Assembly: GCA_022826005.1 (NCBI GenBank)
Contig: JAJDVT010000109.1
Coordinates: 1-64,000, forward strand
Reading direction: 5' to 3'
DNA length: 64,000 nucleotides
DNA from: Gemmatimonadota bacterium
GTDB taxonomy: Bacteria; Gemmatimonadota; Gemmatimonadetes; Longimicrobiales; Gaopeijiaceae
This document shows, one piece after another, positions 27,928 through 37,353 of the stretch. The number at the start of each line of letters is the position of its first letter. The stretch's first letter is position 1. A program made the position numbers and the translations under genes. The notes beneath the pieces were generated by a model that was not told the DNA's origin, did no database searches, and saw only the letters and a program-made list of their open reading frames with translations.

Positions 27928-28149
27928 CTACAATACCCGGTACAGAATCCCCTCCTGCTTCAGCGCCGCGGACAACTCCGACGTGCGCTCGAGCGACACC
28001 TGGAGCGCAGCGCCGCACTTGGCCCCTCCCTCAGGCGGGGCCGGCACGACCTCGGCGGGAATCGCCTGCTCCCTGGCCACGTCCTCGGCCCACATGGCGT
28101 GATGGGTCGTCTCGAAGATGAAGATGCTGGCGCCGTGCGGTGGGGTCAT
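27928..28149 (-). CDS. DUF3343 putative Se/S carrier-like protein
   Basis: A 73-residue protein fitting DUF3343: an N-terminal FIFETTHHAMWAED segment (family F-x-S/T-T-H-x-A), the middle VVPAPPE and a single cysteine in AKCGAALQV, then a short C-terminal strand. Members are suggested to carry sulfur or selenium, without firm biochemical proof. ATG 28149 overlaps the stop of the PBP1A gene as ATGA, so translation is coupled, an unexpected pairing. Confidence 0.75.
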   Translation of the reverse strand: MTPPHGASIFIFETTHHAMWAEDVAREQAIPAEVVPAPPEGGAKCGAALQVSLERTSELSAALKQEGILYRVL

Positions 28150-30332
28150 GAAATCGATTCCTCTGGGGCGCAGGGTGGAGGCTGGGGTGGCCGGATGAAG
28201 GTCCGGGTCTGGACATCACAAGGGACCGTGGGCTCCGTTCCCGGCAGGAAGAGTTCTTCGTAGGCCTGCTCCGGGGGACACCATCTTGAAGCCAGCAGGC
28301 CGGTCTTGCGGTCTACCCGGCGCCGGACGAGCCCGGGGAGGATCGGCCAGGGTTCCGGTATCTCGAGAAGGGGGGCCTCTTCTCCACTCCCCGCGCCCGC
28401 CGATTCCTCCCCTTCCGGGTCGCCGTAGTACACGCGCCGCATGAAGTCGCCCCACACGGGCGCCGCCAGCCCCCCGCCCGTCGCCCTGTCCACGATCGAG
28501 ACGGGCAGGTCCATCCCGAACCAGACACCCGCGACGAGGTTCGGGGTGAAGCCGAGGAACCACACGTTGCTGCCTTCGTTGGTCGTGCCGGTCTTTCCGG
28601 CCGCGGGGACCTCGTATGGAAGGCTCGCCGTCACCCGAATGGCGGTGTGGCCGGTACCCGCTCGCACCACCTCCTCGAGCAGGGAAACACCGAGCCGCGC
28701 CACCCGCGGATCGACCTCCTGGGTCCGTTCGGGTCTGGGCTCCCAAAGGACCTCACCGTCTGTGCTCACCACCTTCAATACGGGGAAGGGACGCACATGC
28801 GCGCCCAGGTTCGCAAGGGTCGCGTACGCCTCCACCATCTGGAGCGGGACGACCTCGGCCGCCCCGATGGACGTCGACGGGAACGGCTCGATCTCCGTGC
28901 GAATCCCCAGGCGGCGGGCCATCTGGGCCACGGTAGGCAGCCCCACGCGACAGCCGACCTTTACCGCGACCGTGTTGATCGACTTGGCAACGGCCTCGCG
29001 CATGGTGATGTCGCCGAGAAACTCCGGGTCGTAGTTGGATGGGCGCCAAGTGGTGCCGTCGACCTGGTCGATCACGACCGGCGCATCCGTGATCACCTCC
29101 GTTGCCGGGATCCCGCTCTCCAGCGCCGCGGTGTAGACGAACGGCTTGAAGGACGAACCCGCCTGGCGCTCCGCATCGGTGGCGCGGTTGAACTTGGAGT
29201 GGACATGGTCCCGTCCGCCGATCATCGCCCGGACCTCGCCGGTCGACGGGTCGAGCGCTACGAACATGCCCTGCACATAGGGGATGTCCCGGTAGTCCGC
29301 TTCCTGATTGGCTTCCGCGAACTCCGCGTATGTGGTGTGGGTGAACTCGGGCCGGCCCTCGATCCGCTCCCACCCGGCCTCCATCGCCGCCTGGGCGTCC
29401 GCCTGCATCTCCAGATCCAGCGTCGTGTAGATCTCCAGCCCGCCGGTGTAGAGCTTCCGGCCGAAGCGGTCATCGAGAATGCCTCGAACCCATTCCACGA
29501 AGTAGGGCGCCTGGTTCTCGACTCTCCGGGCCCGCTCGGTCGGGACCGGCTCGCCCTTCCAGCGCGCGGCCTCGTCTTCGGTCAGGTATCCCTGGTCGGC
29601 CATCAGATTCAGAACCAGGTTCCGGCGTTGCAGACCGGCGTCCGGATTGTTGAGCGGGCTGTAGCGCTCCGGGAGGTTCGCGATCGCGGCCAGCAGGGCG
29701 GCCTCGGCCGGGTTCATGTCGATCGCGCTCTTGCCGAAATAGTTCCTTGACGCCGTCTCAAGTCCGTACCAGCCATGGGCATACCCGATCTGGTTCACGT
29801 ATGCCTCGAGGATCTGGTCCTTGGTGTAGGCGCGTTCCAGCGCCATTGCGACCTGCCATTCCTTCAGCTTGCGGATCAACCGCTTCTCGAACCCCAGGCG
29901 GTCCGTCCACATGTTGCGGGCGAGCTGCTGGGTGATCGTGCTGCCGCCGGCGCCGGAGAGCGAGCGCGTGCGCACCACACCGAAGGCGGCGCGCCCGATT
30001 CCGCGCCAATCCAGCCCGTTGTGCGAGTAGAAGCGGCGGTCCTCGATCGCGATGAAGGCCTGGGGCACATAGGCGGGAAGACTCTCCAGCGAAACCAGTG
30101 TCCGACGCTCCTCGCCGAACTCCCACACCAGGGTGGAGTCGCGGGCGTAGAGCTTGCTCGTCTCCCGCGGCTCGTAGGTATAGATCTGCGCGATGGACGG
30201 ACAGTCCGAGCAGAGGTTGCGCCAGGCTCCGACGGCAAGCCCGATACCCGCGGCAAGGAGGAAGAGCACTCCGAACCAGACCTCGCGCGGAATCCGAGCC
30301 CTGCGGATCAGTCTTCCGGCGGCCCTCAACAC
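28146..30332 (-). CDS. Penicillin-binding protein 1A
   Basis: A 728-residue class A PBP that polymerises and crosslinks peptidoglycan. An N-terminal membrane anchor (about 19-37) precedes the glycosyltransferase 51 domain (catalytic glutamate in AIEDRRFYSHNG, then GGSTITQQLARN). The transpeptidase domain has the motifs SSFKPF, SIN and KTGTT. A proline-rich, cysteine-containing C-terminal tail (WCPPEQ, VPCDVQ, PPPCAP) is unusual. It has its own upstream region, divergent from aroB. Confidence 0.94.
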   Translation of the reverse strand: MLRAAGRLIRRARIPREVWFGVLFLLAAGIGLAVGAWRNLCSDCPSIAQIYTYEPRETSKLYARDSTLVWEFGEERRTLVSLESLPAYVPQAFIAIEDRRFYSHNGLDWRGIGRAAFGVVRTRSLSGAGGSTITQQLARNMWTDRLGFEKRLIRKLKEWQVAMALERAYTKDQILEAYVNQIGYAHGWYGLETASRNYFGKSAIDMNPAEAALLAAIANLPERYSPLNNPDAGLQRRNLVLNLMADQGYLTEDEAARWKGEPVPTERARRVENQAPYFVEWVRGILDDRFGRKLYTGGLEIYTTLDLEMQADAQAAMEAGWERIEGRPEFTHTTYAEFAEANQEADYRDIPYVQGMFVALDPSTGEVRAMIGGRDHVHSKFNRATDAERQAGSSFKPFVYTAALESGIPATEVITDAPVVIDQVDGTTWRPSNYDPEFLGDITMREAVAKSINTVAVKVGCRVGLPTVAQMARRLGIRTEIEPFPSTSIGAAEVVPLQMVEAYATLANLGAHVRPFPVLKVVSTDGEVLWEPRPERTQEVDPRVARLGVSLLEEVVRAGTGHTAIRVTASLPYEVPAAGKTGTTNEGSNVWFLGFTPNLVAGVWFGMDLPVSIVDRATGGGLAAPVWGDFMRRVYYGDPEGEESAGAGSGEEAPLLEIPEPWPILPGLVRRRVDRKTGLLASRWCPPEQAYEELFLPGTEPTVPCDVQTRTFIRPPQPPPCAPEESIS

Positions 30333-30539
30333 GGCGTTCTTCCTCCCGGTTCAATGGTTGTGCAGGGGGCCGAGCGGCACGCATGCGGATTGGTCCCCGT
30401 TCAAATCTACTACCATTTGGAGCCGAACGGCGGTGGCGCCGTTGCCCCGGGCGATTTCAGCGACTCCCGGCCTTCGTGCGGCTGCAGGCGGGCAGCGGGC
30501 ACCTGCCTGGTGAGCCTTGACCCGGCCAGGCCACCCGTT

Positions 30540-30555
30540 GATGGTTACAACCATC
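30540..30555. promoter_or_regulatory. 16-bp palindrome before aroB
   Basis: GATGGTT and AACCATC are perfect 7-bp inverted arms separated by AC. A similar AATGGTTG is at 30352. Position about 30 bp before the aroB start in the divergent aroB/PBP1A region suggests an operator; no cognate regulator is visible. Confidence 0.4.
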
Positions 30556-30584
30556 GAAGCGGCACTTCAGCGAAACCTCGCCCA

Positions 30585-31718
30585 ATGGGGAAGGGGGGGC
30601 GGTCCCTGATCAGCTACGGCGAAGTCCCGGTCCGCTCCTCATCCGGCGGCTACCCCGTCCGTGTCGGGAGCGGCGTCCGGGGAACGCTCCCTCAGGTGGT
30701 GGCCGGGGCCGCGACCTCCGGACGGTGTGCGGTGATCGCGGACGAGCGCGTGGCCGGGTTGTGGTACGATGACCTGGCTTCTGCGCTCGCTGGCCACGGA
30801 CTGGAGGCGGTCCCGGCCTTCTTCCCGCCCGGCGAGGCCAGCAAGACACGCGAGACCTGGGGAGCCCTGACCGACGTGCTGATGGATGCGCGGCTCGGGC
30901 GGGACTGCTGCGTGGTGTCCCTGGGGGGCGGGGTGACGGGCGACCTGGCCGGCTTCGTTGCCGCCACCTTCCTTCGCGGCGTGCCCTTCGTGCAGCTTCC
31001 GACCACGACCCTGGCCATGATCGACGCCTCGGTCGGGGGCAAGACGGGGGTCGACCACCCGCTGGGCAAGAACCTCGTGGGCGCGTTCCACGCCCCGGTG
31101 GCGGTTCTGGCCGATCCCGACTTTCTGACGACGCTCGATACCGGTCTCCGGGCCCAGGGATATGCGGAGGCGGTGAAGCACGGCGTGATCCTGGACGCGG
31201 GCTACGCCGGCTGGCTCGCTTCGCGGGCACGTCCGCTTCTGGACGGCGACGCGGAGGTGGTCGGGCGCGCGGTCGTGCGGTCGGTGGAGCTCAAGGCCGG
31301 GGTCGTGTCGGCGGACGAATTCGAGGGCGGGCGTCGCCGGATACTCAACTTCGGGCACACGGTGGGGCATGCGCTGGAGCTGGAGTCCGCCTTCACCCTC
31401 CCGCACGGCCACGCGGTAGCGGTGGGAATGGTTGCCGAGGCCCGGATCGGCGAAGAACTTGGGGTTGCCGCGGCCGGGACCGCGGACGAGATTCGCGCGC
31501 TGGTGAGCGCATTCGGATTGCCCTCGAGCCACCCGTCGCTGGCCCACCCGCAGCGACTCGTCGCGCTGATGGTGCGAGACAAGAAAACCCGGTCGGGTGT
31601 AATACATATTGTGCGTCTCGAAGAGCTCGGGCGCACCGGAGTTGGCGATGCGACGACCATTCCCGTCCGGGAGGACGAACTGGTCCGTATCATCGAGGGT
31701 TCCCCGGCGGACAACTGA
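30585..31718 (+). CDS. aroB: 3-dehydroquinate synthase
   Basis: About 377 residues, second enzyme of the shikimate pathway, NAD- and zinc-dependent. Key segments are FFPPGEASKTRETWG, SLGGGVTGDLAGFVAATFLRG-type glycine loop, PTTTLAMIDASVGGKTGVDH, the zinc glutamate in GYAEAVKHGVI and the histidines of NFGHTVGHALE and LPHGHAVAVGM. The open frame continues far upstream without similarity; ATG 30585 gives family length but has no clear ribosome site. Chorismate mutase elsewhere in the window serves the same aromatic pathway. Confidence 0.93.
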   Translation: MGKGGRSLISYGEVPVRSSSGGYPVRVGSGVRGTLPQVVAGAATSGRCAVIADERVAGLWYDDLASALAGHGLEAVPAFFPPGEASKTRETWGALTDVLMDARLGRDCCVVSLGGGVTGDLAGFVAATFLRGVPFVQLPTTTLAMIDASVGGKTGVDHPLGKNLVGAFHAPVAVLADPDFLTTLDTGLRAQGYAEAVKHGVILDAGYAGWLASRARPLLDGDAEVVGRAVVRSVELKAGVVSADEFEGGRRRILNFGHTVGHALELESAFTLPHGHAVAVGMVAEARIGEELGVAAAGTADEIRALVSAFGLPSSHPSLAHPQRLVALMVRDKKTRSGVIHIVRLEELGRTGVGDATTIPVREDELVRIIEGSPADN

Positions 31719-31733
31719 CGGACTGGAGGATGC

Positions 31734-33359
31734 ATGGCGACGATCGAGCGCTCGCCGAATCTCACGATCTCATCGCTGCTGGCCCTCAGGGCAACGCGGG
31801 ACCCCGGGGGTACGTTCCTGCTTGCCGACGACGCACCGATCTCCTTCGGGCACATCGACGACCAGTCGGATGCGCTCGCGGCCTCGCTGGCGAACCTCGG
31901 CGTCGAGCCCGGCGACCGGGTCGCCCTGCTGCTCCCTCCCTGGCCCGAGTTCGCGGTCTCGGTCTTCGCCGCGGCGAAGCTGGGCGCGACGATCGTCCCG
32001 CTCAATCCCCGCCTGACGCTGCCGGAACTCCGCTACATGCTGCGCCACTCCGGCGCGGCCTGCGCGGTCACCGCCGAAAACGCCTACGGAACCGAGTATC
32101 TCGAAGTCTTCGAGGATCTTCTCGTCGAACTTCCCGAGCTGAGCCACCTGGTTACCGTAGGCGAGGAAGATCTGTGGTACGACGACCGCGTATTCCAGTG
32201 GGAAGACCTCCTCTCGGCCGGGCTGGGCCGTGACTTCAGCGCCCACCCCGCCCACCCCCGCGACCCTTTCGCCATCGTCTACACATCCGGAACCACCGGC
32301 AAGCCCAAGGGGGTCGAGCTCACCCACCGGGGGCTGATCCACGCGGCTGCCGAGACCGCCGGCGCGGCCCGGCTCGCTCCCGGCGATGTCGTCGTCGGGA
32401 TCAGCGCGCTCTTCCACGCTTTCGGCCTCGGCCCCGGCCTCCTGGGCGCGCTCCTCGGCGGCGCCACCCTGGTGCTCCACGACGGCCTGGACGCGCAGGC
32501 GATGCTGGTCCTGGCGGAGCGGAGCGGCGCGACGGTCCACTGCGGCGTCCCCACGCTCTTCGCAAGGGAACTGCCCTGCATTCGCGAGCGTGCCGGCCCG
32601 CCCTCCACCCTGCGCCTCTGCCTGGCCTCGGGGGCTCCGGTGCGGGACGACCTGGCGCGACGCATCGAACGCACCTTCGGGGTCCCCCTGCTGATCGCCT
32701 ATTCCCTCACCGAAGCCTCGTCGACCCTGGCGATCGGCCGGCTCGACGACCCTCCGCGCGAGCGTCTCCTCACAGTGGGGCGCCCGGTCTCGGGCACGCA
32801 GCTGCGCGTCACCGAGGAAGACGGCGAGGACCTCCCGCCGGAGAGCATCGGCGAGATCAGGGTGCGGGGCCCCGGCCTGATGCGCGGATACTACCGCCAG
32901 CCCCGCGAGACGGCGGCCGCGACCGACGCCGAGGGCTACCTGCGGACCGGAGACATCGGCATGGTCGACGAGGAGGGGTTTCTCCATATCGTGGGCCGCC
33001 GCGAGGACGTCATGATCCGCGACGGGTCCAACGTGCACGCGAGGGAGGTCGAGGACCGGCTGCTGGCCCACCCCGCGGTCGAGCGGGGCGCCGTCGTGGG
33101 CATTTCGGACGAGATTCTGGGCGAAGCCATATGCGCCTGCGTGGTCCGCGTAGAGGGCGGCGTGGTCACCGAAAGCGAGCTCCGGAGCTGGTGCGCGCTG
33201 GCCCTTGCCGAGTACAAGGTGCCCGATCTTGTTACCTTCATGGAGGATCTCCCGCTGACCGGGACCGGCAAGGTGTGGCGCCACGAGCTCGCCCGCCGCG
33301 TCTCCGCAGAAGGGCTGCGGCCGGTACCGGGGGAACGTGAAGAAGAACAGCACGACTGA
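31734..33359 (+). CDS. AMP-dependent acyl-CoA ligase
   Basis: A 541-residue ANL-superfamily ligase activating a carboxylic acid to its CoA ester through an acyl-AMP. The P-loop-like [16 protein letters not shown] (about 183-198), the aromatic-acidic motif AYSLTEASS, the hinge GRREDVMIRDG and the C-terminal catalytic lysine in LTGTGKVWR are all present. It is closest in style to medium/long-chain fatty acid CoA ligases; the substrate is uncertain. It sits 15 bp after aroB and 3 bp before the NYN gene, so all three may be cotranscribed. Confidence 0.9.
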   Translation: MATIERSPNLTISSLLALRATRDPGGTFLLADDAPISFGHIDDQSDALAASLANLGVEPGDRVALLLPPWPEFAVSVFAAAKLGATIVPLNPRLTLPELRYMLRHSGAACAVTAENAYGTEYLEVFEDLLVELPELSHLVTVGEEDLWYDDRVFQWEDLLSAGLGRDFSAHPAHPRDPFAIVYTSGTTGKPKGVELTHRGLIHAAAETAGAARLAPGDVVVGISALFHAFGLGPGLLGALLGGATLVLHDGLDAQAMLVLAERSGATVHCGVPTLFARELPCIRERAGPPSTLRLCLASGAPVRDDLARRIERTFGVPLLIAYSLTEASSTLAIGRLDDPPRERLLTVGRPVSGTQLRVTEEDGEDLPPESIGEIRVRGPGLMRGYYRQPRETAAATDAEGYLRTGDIGMVDEEGFLHIVGRREDVMIRDGSNVHAREVEDRLLAHPAVERGAVVGISDEILGEAICACVVRVEGGVVTESELRSWCALALAEYKVPDLVTFMEDLPLTGTGKVWRHELARRVSAEGLRPVPGEREEEQHD

Positions 33360-33362
33360 AGA

Positions 33363-35210
33363 ATGGTCAATCCATACATGAAGGTGCCCCACGCCGACCC
33401 TGGCAGGCCGACATCCCGGGAGGCGCCGAACGCCGCTCTCCTCATCGACTTCGACAACGTCACGATGGGCATGCGGAGCGATCTCGCCAAGGAGCTCAAG
33501 CGCCTGCTCGACTCCGACATCATCAAGGGGAAGGTGACGGTACAGAGGGCCTATGCCGACTGGCGCCGCTATCCCCAGTACATCGTTCCCCTTTCCGAGG
33601 CCTCGATCGACCTGATCTTCGCGCCGGCGTACGGCAGCTCGAAGAAGAACGCCACCGACATCCGCATGGCGATCGACGGGATCGAGCTGGTCTTCATCCG
33701 CCCGGAGATAGGAACCTTCATCCTGCTCACCGGAGACTCCGACTTCTCGAGTCTGGTGCTCAAGCTCAAGGAATACGGCAAGTACGTGATCGGAATCGGG
33801 ATTCAGGAATCGAGTTCCGACATTCTGGTCCAGAACTGCGACGAATACTATTCGTACACCTCGCTTACGGGGCTTCACAAGGCCACGGACCAGGACTCCG
33901 CCGGGCCTGACGCCTGGCAGTGCGTGGAAGAAGCGGTCGGGAAGATGATGAAGCGCGGGGACGTCATGCGGTCGGACCGGCTCAAGCAGGTGATGATGGA
34001 GCTGTCTCCGGGTTTCGACGAGCGCGGACTCGGATTCAAGAGCTTTACGAAGTTCCTGGTGGCGGCCGCCAACAAGGGCCTGGTCGACATCAGGCGGGGA
34101 GAGAACGGGCAGTACCAGATCGCTCCGCCGGATGGGTCGGGTGACTCGCCGGGCCGGGGCCGCCACAAGCCGCAAGCCCCCGGGGACGGGCAGGCGCAGC
34201 GCGCGAAGGAGCGCCGCGGCGCGGCGGGACGGGGCCGGGTGGAGCGGGGGCGGACCGGGCCCAATGGGCGGGGGGGCGGGGCACGGGGGCAGGGTGGTGG
34301 GCCGCCGGCCGGCCGGGAGACGGAGCCGCGCCGGGGGACGGAGCCGCGCCGCGACCCGGGGCCCGCGGTGGAGTTGCTCGGCCGGGCGCTCCGGGAGCTG
34401 GCCGGGCAGGACGGGGCTTCTGTTCGCGATTCCGATGTGAAGCGCAAGATGCTTGCGATCGACAAGGCCTTCGACGAGAGCGCGTTCGGCTTCCCCAAGT
34501 TCAGCAAGTTTCTGCAGTTCGCGGAGAGCGAGGGGGCTGTCGTGTTGGGGCGCGCCAGGAGCGGGAGCTTCAAGTTGCGGCTCGCCCGGCCGGCACCGGA
34601 GGCGGGAGCGGATGCCTTCGACGCCAAGGCGCTGGAGCTGCCGACTTCCGAGAAGGCGATCAAGAGCTACCTCGCGCATCGGTACAAGGGTATCGGGATC
34701 AAGACCGCTGAACGCCTCGTGGAGAGTTTCGGACCCGATGTCTTCAAGGTGCTGCAGCATGAGCCGGAGCGCGTAAGGAAGGCGCTGTCGCGGGCCCGGG
34801 CGAGCACGGTGCTGGCCGAGTGGGAAAAGGACTACAGCCGCCGGATCAAACCCGCCGCGAAGGCAACCGAGCCGGCGGCACCGCGCGGGCCCGAGCCGGC
34901 CGGCGGGGGAGCGTCCACCCGGGCGCGTCGCGGGGCTACTTCGCGGGCACGGCGGACCCCGGGCGGGACGGGCGGCCGGGCCGGCCGCGGTGGCGGTGGG
35001 GGGGGGCGGAGCCGGAATGACAGGCGGCCCGCACAGTCCCGCCTCGGGCTCGATGAGGAACGTGCCGCGAGCGGCGCCGGCCGCGCCCCCGGCGGCAACG
35101 AGCCCGAGCCCGAACCGGTGGGGGGCGGTGAGGGTTCAGTACGCCCGGGACTCCTCGGGCTGCTCCCGTGGGGACGCCGCAAGCGGGACCCGGCCGACGC
35201 CGGACGCTGA
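33363..35210 (+). CDS. NYN-domain RNase with two LOTUS domains, HhH and RG-rich regions
   Basis: A 615-residue protein. Residues 22-165 form a NYN/PIN-like nuclease domain with acidic residues D29/D31 (LLIDFDNV), D99 and D125/D127 (LTGDSDF). OST-HTH/LOTUS domains lie at about 182-256 and 335-408, each with the FKSFTKFL / FPKFSKFLQF core. Between them is an R- and G-rich linker, and a helix-hairpin-helix-like segment (430-485, KGIGIKTAERLVESFG) follows. The tail (500-615) is strongly RG-rich. Domain order NYN plus LOTUS recalls eukaryotic MARF1 and bacterial LabA-like proteins, implying structured-RNA binding and cleavage. Start codon follows the ligase stop by 3 bp. Confidence 0.85.
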   Translation: MVNPYMKVPHADPGRPTSREAPNAALLIDFDNVTMGMRSDLAKELKRLLDSDIIKGKVTVQRAYADWRRYPQYIVPLSEASIDLIFAPAYGSSKKNATDIRMAIDGIELVFIRPEIGTFILLTGDSDFSSLVLKLKEYGKYVIGIGIQESSSDILVQNCDEYYSYTSLTGLHKATDQDSAGPDAWQCVEEAVGKMMKRGDVMRSDRLKQVMMELSPGFDERGLGFKSFTKFLVAAANKGLVDIRRGENGQYQIAPPDGSGDSPGRGRHKPQAPGDGQAQRAKERRGAAGRGRVERGRTGPNGRGGGARGQGGGPPAGRETEPRRGTEPRRDPGPAVELLGRALRELAGQDGASVRDSDVKRKMLAIDKAFDESAFGFPKFSKFLQFAESEGAVVLGRARSGSFKLRLARPAPEAGADAFDAKALELPTSEKAIKSYLAHRYKGIGIKTAERLVESFGPDVFKVLQHEPERVRKALSRARASTVLAEWEKDYSRRIKPAAKATEPAAPRGPEPAGGGASTRARRGATSRARRTPGGTGGRAGRGGGGGGRSRNDRRPAQSRLGLDEERAASGAGRAPGGNEPEPEPVGGGEGSVRPGLLGLLPWGRRKRDPADAGR

Positions 35211-35812
35211 GGCTGCGGGCCCGGCCGGCGTTGGCGCGCGACCGGGAGTTCCTGGCGGGGGATACGGCGGAGGTGGCGCGCCGCCTGCTGGGGTCGACGC
35301 TCGTCTCCACCGTGGACGGCCTGGAGACACGGGGCGTCATCGTGGAAACGGAGGCCTACCTGGGCCTGGACGACCCCGCGAGCCACGCCCACGCCTCCAG
35401 GGGACGCACGCCGCGCAACGACGCGATGTTTGCCGCGCGCGGAACCCTCTACGTCTACGTCAGCTACGGCATCCACCACTGCGTCAACGTGGTGACGGGG
35501 GAGGAGGGTGACCCCGCGGCCGTGCTGGTGCGGGCCCTCGACCCGGTTGCGGGGCGCGAGGTCATGGCCCGGCGCCGCGGGCGCGCCGCCGACCTGTGCA
35601 GCGGCCCGGGACGGCTGGCACAGGCGCTGGGAGTTACCATGCGGCACAACTACCACGACCTCGCACTCCCGCCGGTGCAACTGGTCCCGGGAACCCCGGC
35701 GGAAGAATCGGGGATCGGGTGCTCGGGGCGGATCGGCGTTTCCCGGGCCGGGGACTGGCCCCTGAGGTTCTTCATCAGGGGACATCCGGCGGTGAAGGCG
35801 CCGAGGTGGTAG
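35168..35812 (+). CDS. 3-methyladenine DNA glycosylase (AAG/MPG family)
   Basis: About 214 residues, a base-excision glycosylase removing alkylated purines. Family landmarks are RRLLGSTLV, the catalytic glutamate in [56 protein letters not shown] and a C-terminal [15 protein letters not shown]. The GTG start at 35168 overlaps the 3' end of the NYN gene by 43 bp; a TTG at 35231 would avoid most residues lacking similarity, so the start is uncertain. Confidence 0.92.
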   Translation: MGTPQAGPGRRRTLRLRARPALARDREFLAGDTAEVARRLLGSTLVSTVDGLETRGVIVETEAYLGLDDPASHAHASRGRTPRNDAMFAARGTLYVYVSYGIHHCVNVVTGEEGDPAAVLVRALDPVAGREVMARRRGRAADLCSGPGRLAQALGVTMRHNYHDLALPPVQLVPGTPAEESGIGCSGRIGVSRAGDWPLRFFIRGHPAVKAPRW

Positions 35813-35823
35813 GTTAGTTGGTC

Positions 35824-37266
35824 ATGAGCGAACCCACCTGGATCTCCCTGCTGCCTCCGCTCCTCGCGATCGGGCTGGCGATCAAGACCCGCCAGGTCTA
35901 CCTGTCGCTGGCCGGGGGAATCTGGCTCGGCTGCACCATTCTGAGCGGGTGGAACCCGGCCGTCGGGCTGTCGGAGAGCATCGAGTTCGGCGTGCGGGTG
36001 CTGGGGTGCACCCCCGAGGCGCTCGGCGAACCCTGCAACGCCGGCGAGGCCAAGGTCGTGCTGTTCACCCTGGTGATCGGGGCGCTGATCGCAACGCTGT
36101 CGTCGTCGGGCGGGGTGGCGGGCTTCGTGAACTGGCTGGAACGGAGGCGCTGGGTGACGAACGGGCGCCGCGCCCAGTTCCTGGCGTGGATCATCGGGGT
36201 GGTGATTTTCATCGAGTCCAACATCACGGTGCTCGTCGCCGGGTCCGTCTCCCGTCCCCTCTTCGACCGCTACCGCATCTCCCGCGAGAAGCTGGCGTAC
36301 CTGATCGACTCCACGAGTGCGCCGATCTGCATCCTGATCCCGCTCAACGCCTGGGGCGCCTACAACCTCGGCATCCTCAACCGCCTCGGGGTGGAGGACT
36401 CCCTCGGGGTATTTCTGGGTTCCATCCTCTTCAATTTCTACTCCTTCGCGGCGGTCCTGCTGGCGCTCGCCGTCGTCGTGTGGAAGCTGAACTGGGGGCC
36501 GATGAAGCGGGCCGAGAAGCGTGCCGCCAAGGGGGAGGTGCTCTCGCCCGGAGCCATGCCGATGATGGACGAAGGGGTGCTCGGTGGCGAGGAGGACCCC
36601 CCGATCCCGTCCCGCGCCCTGAACATGATCGTCCCGGTGGTCGTGCTGGTGCTGACGATGCCGCTGGGACTGTGGATCACCGGCGGCGGCAACCTGCGCG
36701 CCGGAGAAGGCTCCACATCGGTCCTGTGGGCATCGATGGCGGGGCTGGCGGCCGCGTGGATCCTCCTGCTGGTGCAGAAGGCCTACAAGGTCGACGAGCT
36801 GGTGAAGATCGCGCTGCGAGGGGCGGGCGGGCTGGTACCGCTGGCGCTCATCCTGATCCTGGCCCTGGCTCTGGGGGACGTGGCGAGCGCCCTGGGAACC
36901 GGGGACTACGTGGCCGGCCTGGTCGAAGGGAACGTCGCGCCGATGGTCTTCCTTCCCCTGGTCTTCGTCGTCTCCTCCGCGATCGCGTTTTCGATCGGAT
37001 CGAGCTGGGGCACCTTCGCCATCATGATCCCGATCGTGGTGCCCGCCGCCGCGACCATGCAGCTGGAACTCGCCCCCTTCCTGGCGGCCGCGCTCTCCGG
37101 CGGGATCTTCGGCGACCACTGCTCCCCCATCAGCGACACCACCGTGATATCTTCCATGGCGTCCGCGACGGACCACGTCGACCACGTGCGGACGCAGCTG
37201 CCGTACGCCCTGGCCGGCGGCGCGGTCGCGACCGTCTGTTTCGCGGTGGCCGGCGCGTTCCTGTAG
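35824..37266 (+). CDS. Na+/H+ antiporter, NhaC family
   Basis: About 480 residues with 11-12 membrane helices. NhaC-type hallmarks include the N-terminal WISLLPPLLAIGLAIKTRQVY, the central SIGSSWGTFAIMIPI and FGDHCSPISDTTVISSMAS. Members exchange sodium (or organic substrates such as lactate/malate in MleN) for protons. ATG 35824 is used, two codons after a TTG. It stands 11 bp after the glycosylase gene but is functionally unrelated. A 40-bp conserved motif follows its stop codon. Confidence 0.9.
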   Translation: MSEPTWISLLPPLLAIGLAIKTRQVYLSLAGGIWLGCTILSGWNPAVGLSESIEFGVRVLGCTPEALGEPCNAGEAKVVLFTLVIGALIATLSSSGGVAGFVNWLERRRWVTNGRRAQFLAWIIGVVIFIESNITVLVAGSVSRPLFDRYRISREKLAYLIDSTSAPICILIPLNAWGAYNLGILNRLGVEDSLGVFLGSILFNFYSFAAVLLALAVVVWKLNWGPMKRAEKRAAKGEVLSPGAMPMMDEGVLGGEEDPPIPSRALNMIVPVVVLVLTMPLGLWITGGGNLRAGEGSTSVLWASMAGLAAAWILLLVQKAYKVDELVKIALRGAGGLVPLALILILALALGDVASALGTGDYVAGLVEGNVAPMVFLPLVFVVSSAIAFSIGSSWGTFAIMIPIVVPAAATMQLELAPFLAAALSGGIFGDHCSPISDTTVISSMASATDHVDHVRTQLPYALAGGAVATVCFAVAGAFL

Positions 37267-37302
37267 ACGGCCCCGAGTCGGCGGCCGCAATATGGGAAGC
37301 GC

Positions 37303-37342
37303 ATGTAAGCCACACATGACATTTCGTAATGTTCTCTTGACA
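37303..37342. promoter_or_regulatory. Shared 40-bp intergenic motif, copy 2
   Basis: Gapless match to 23931-23970 (29 of 40). Contains ATGTA, ACATGACATT, GTAATGT and TTGACA, with TGACA at 37317 and 37338. The terminal TTGACA lies only 11 bp before the etfB start codon, too close to act as a -35 box for that gene, so an operator or an upstream-promoter element is more likely. Confidence 0.55.
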
Positions 37343-37353
37343 CGAGGCGCCCC

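Noticed and set aside
28146-30332. PBP1A as a truncated or broken gene because of its extra C-terminal tail
   Set aside because: All glycosyltransferase and transpeptidase motifs are present and in order; the tail is an extension.
31770-34760. 996-codon open frame antisense to the ligase and NYN genes
   Set aside because: Shadow of real genes with strong motifs; its product is low complexity and lacks any domain.
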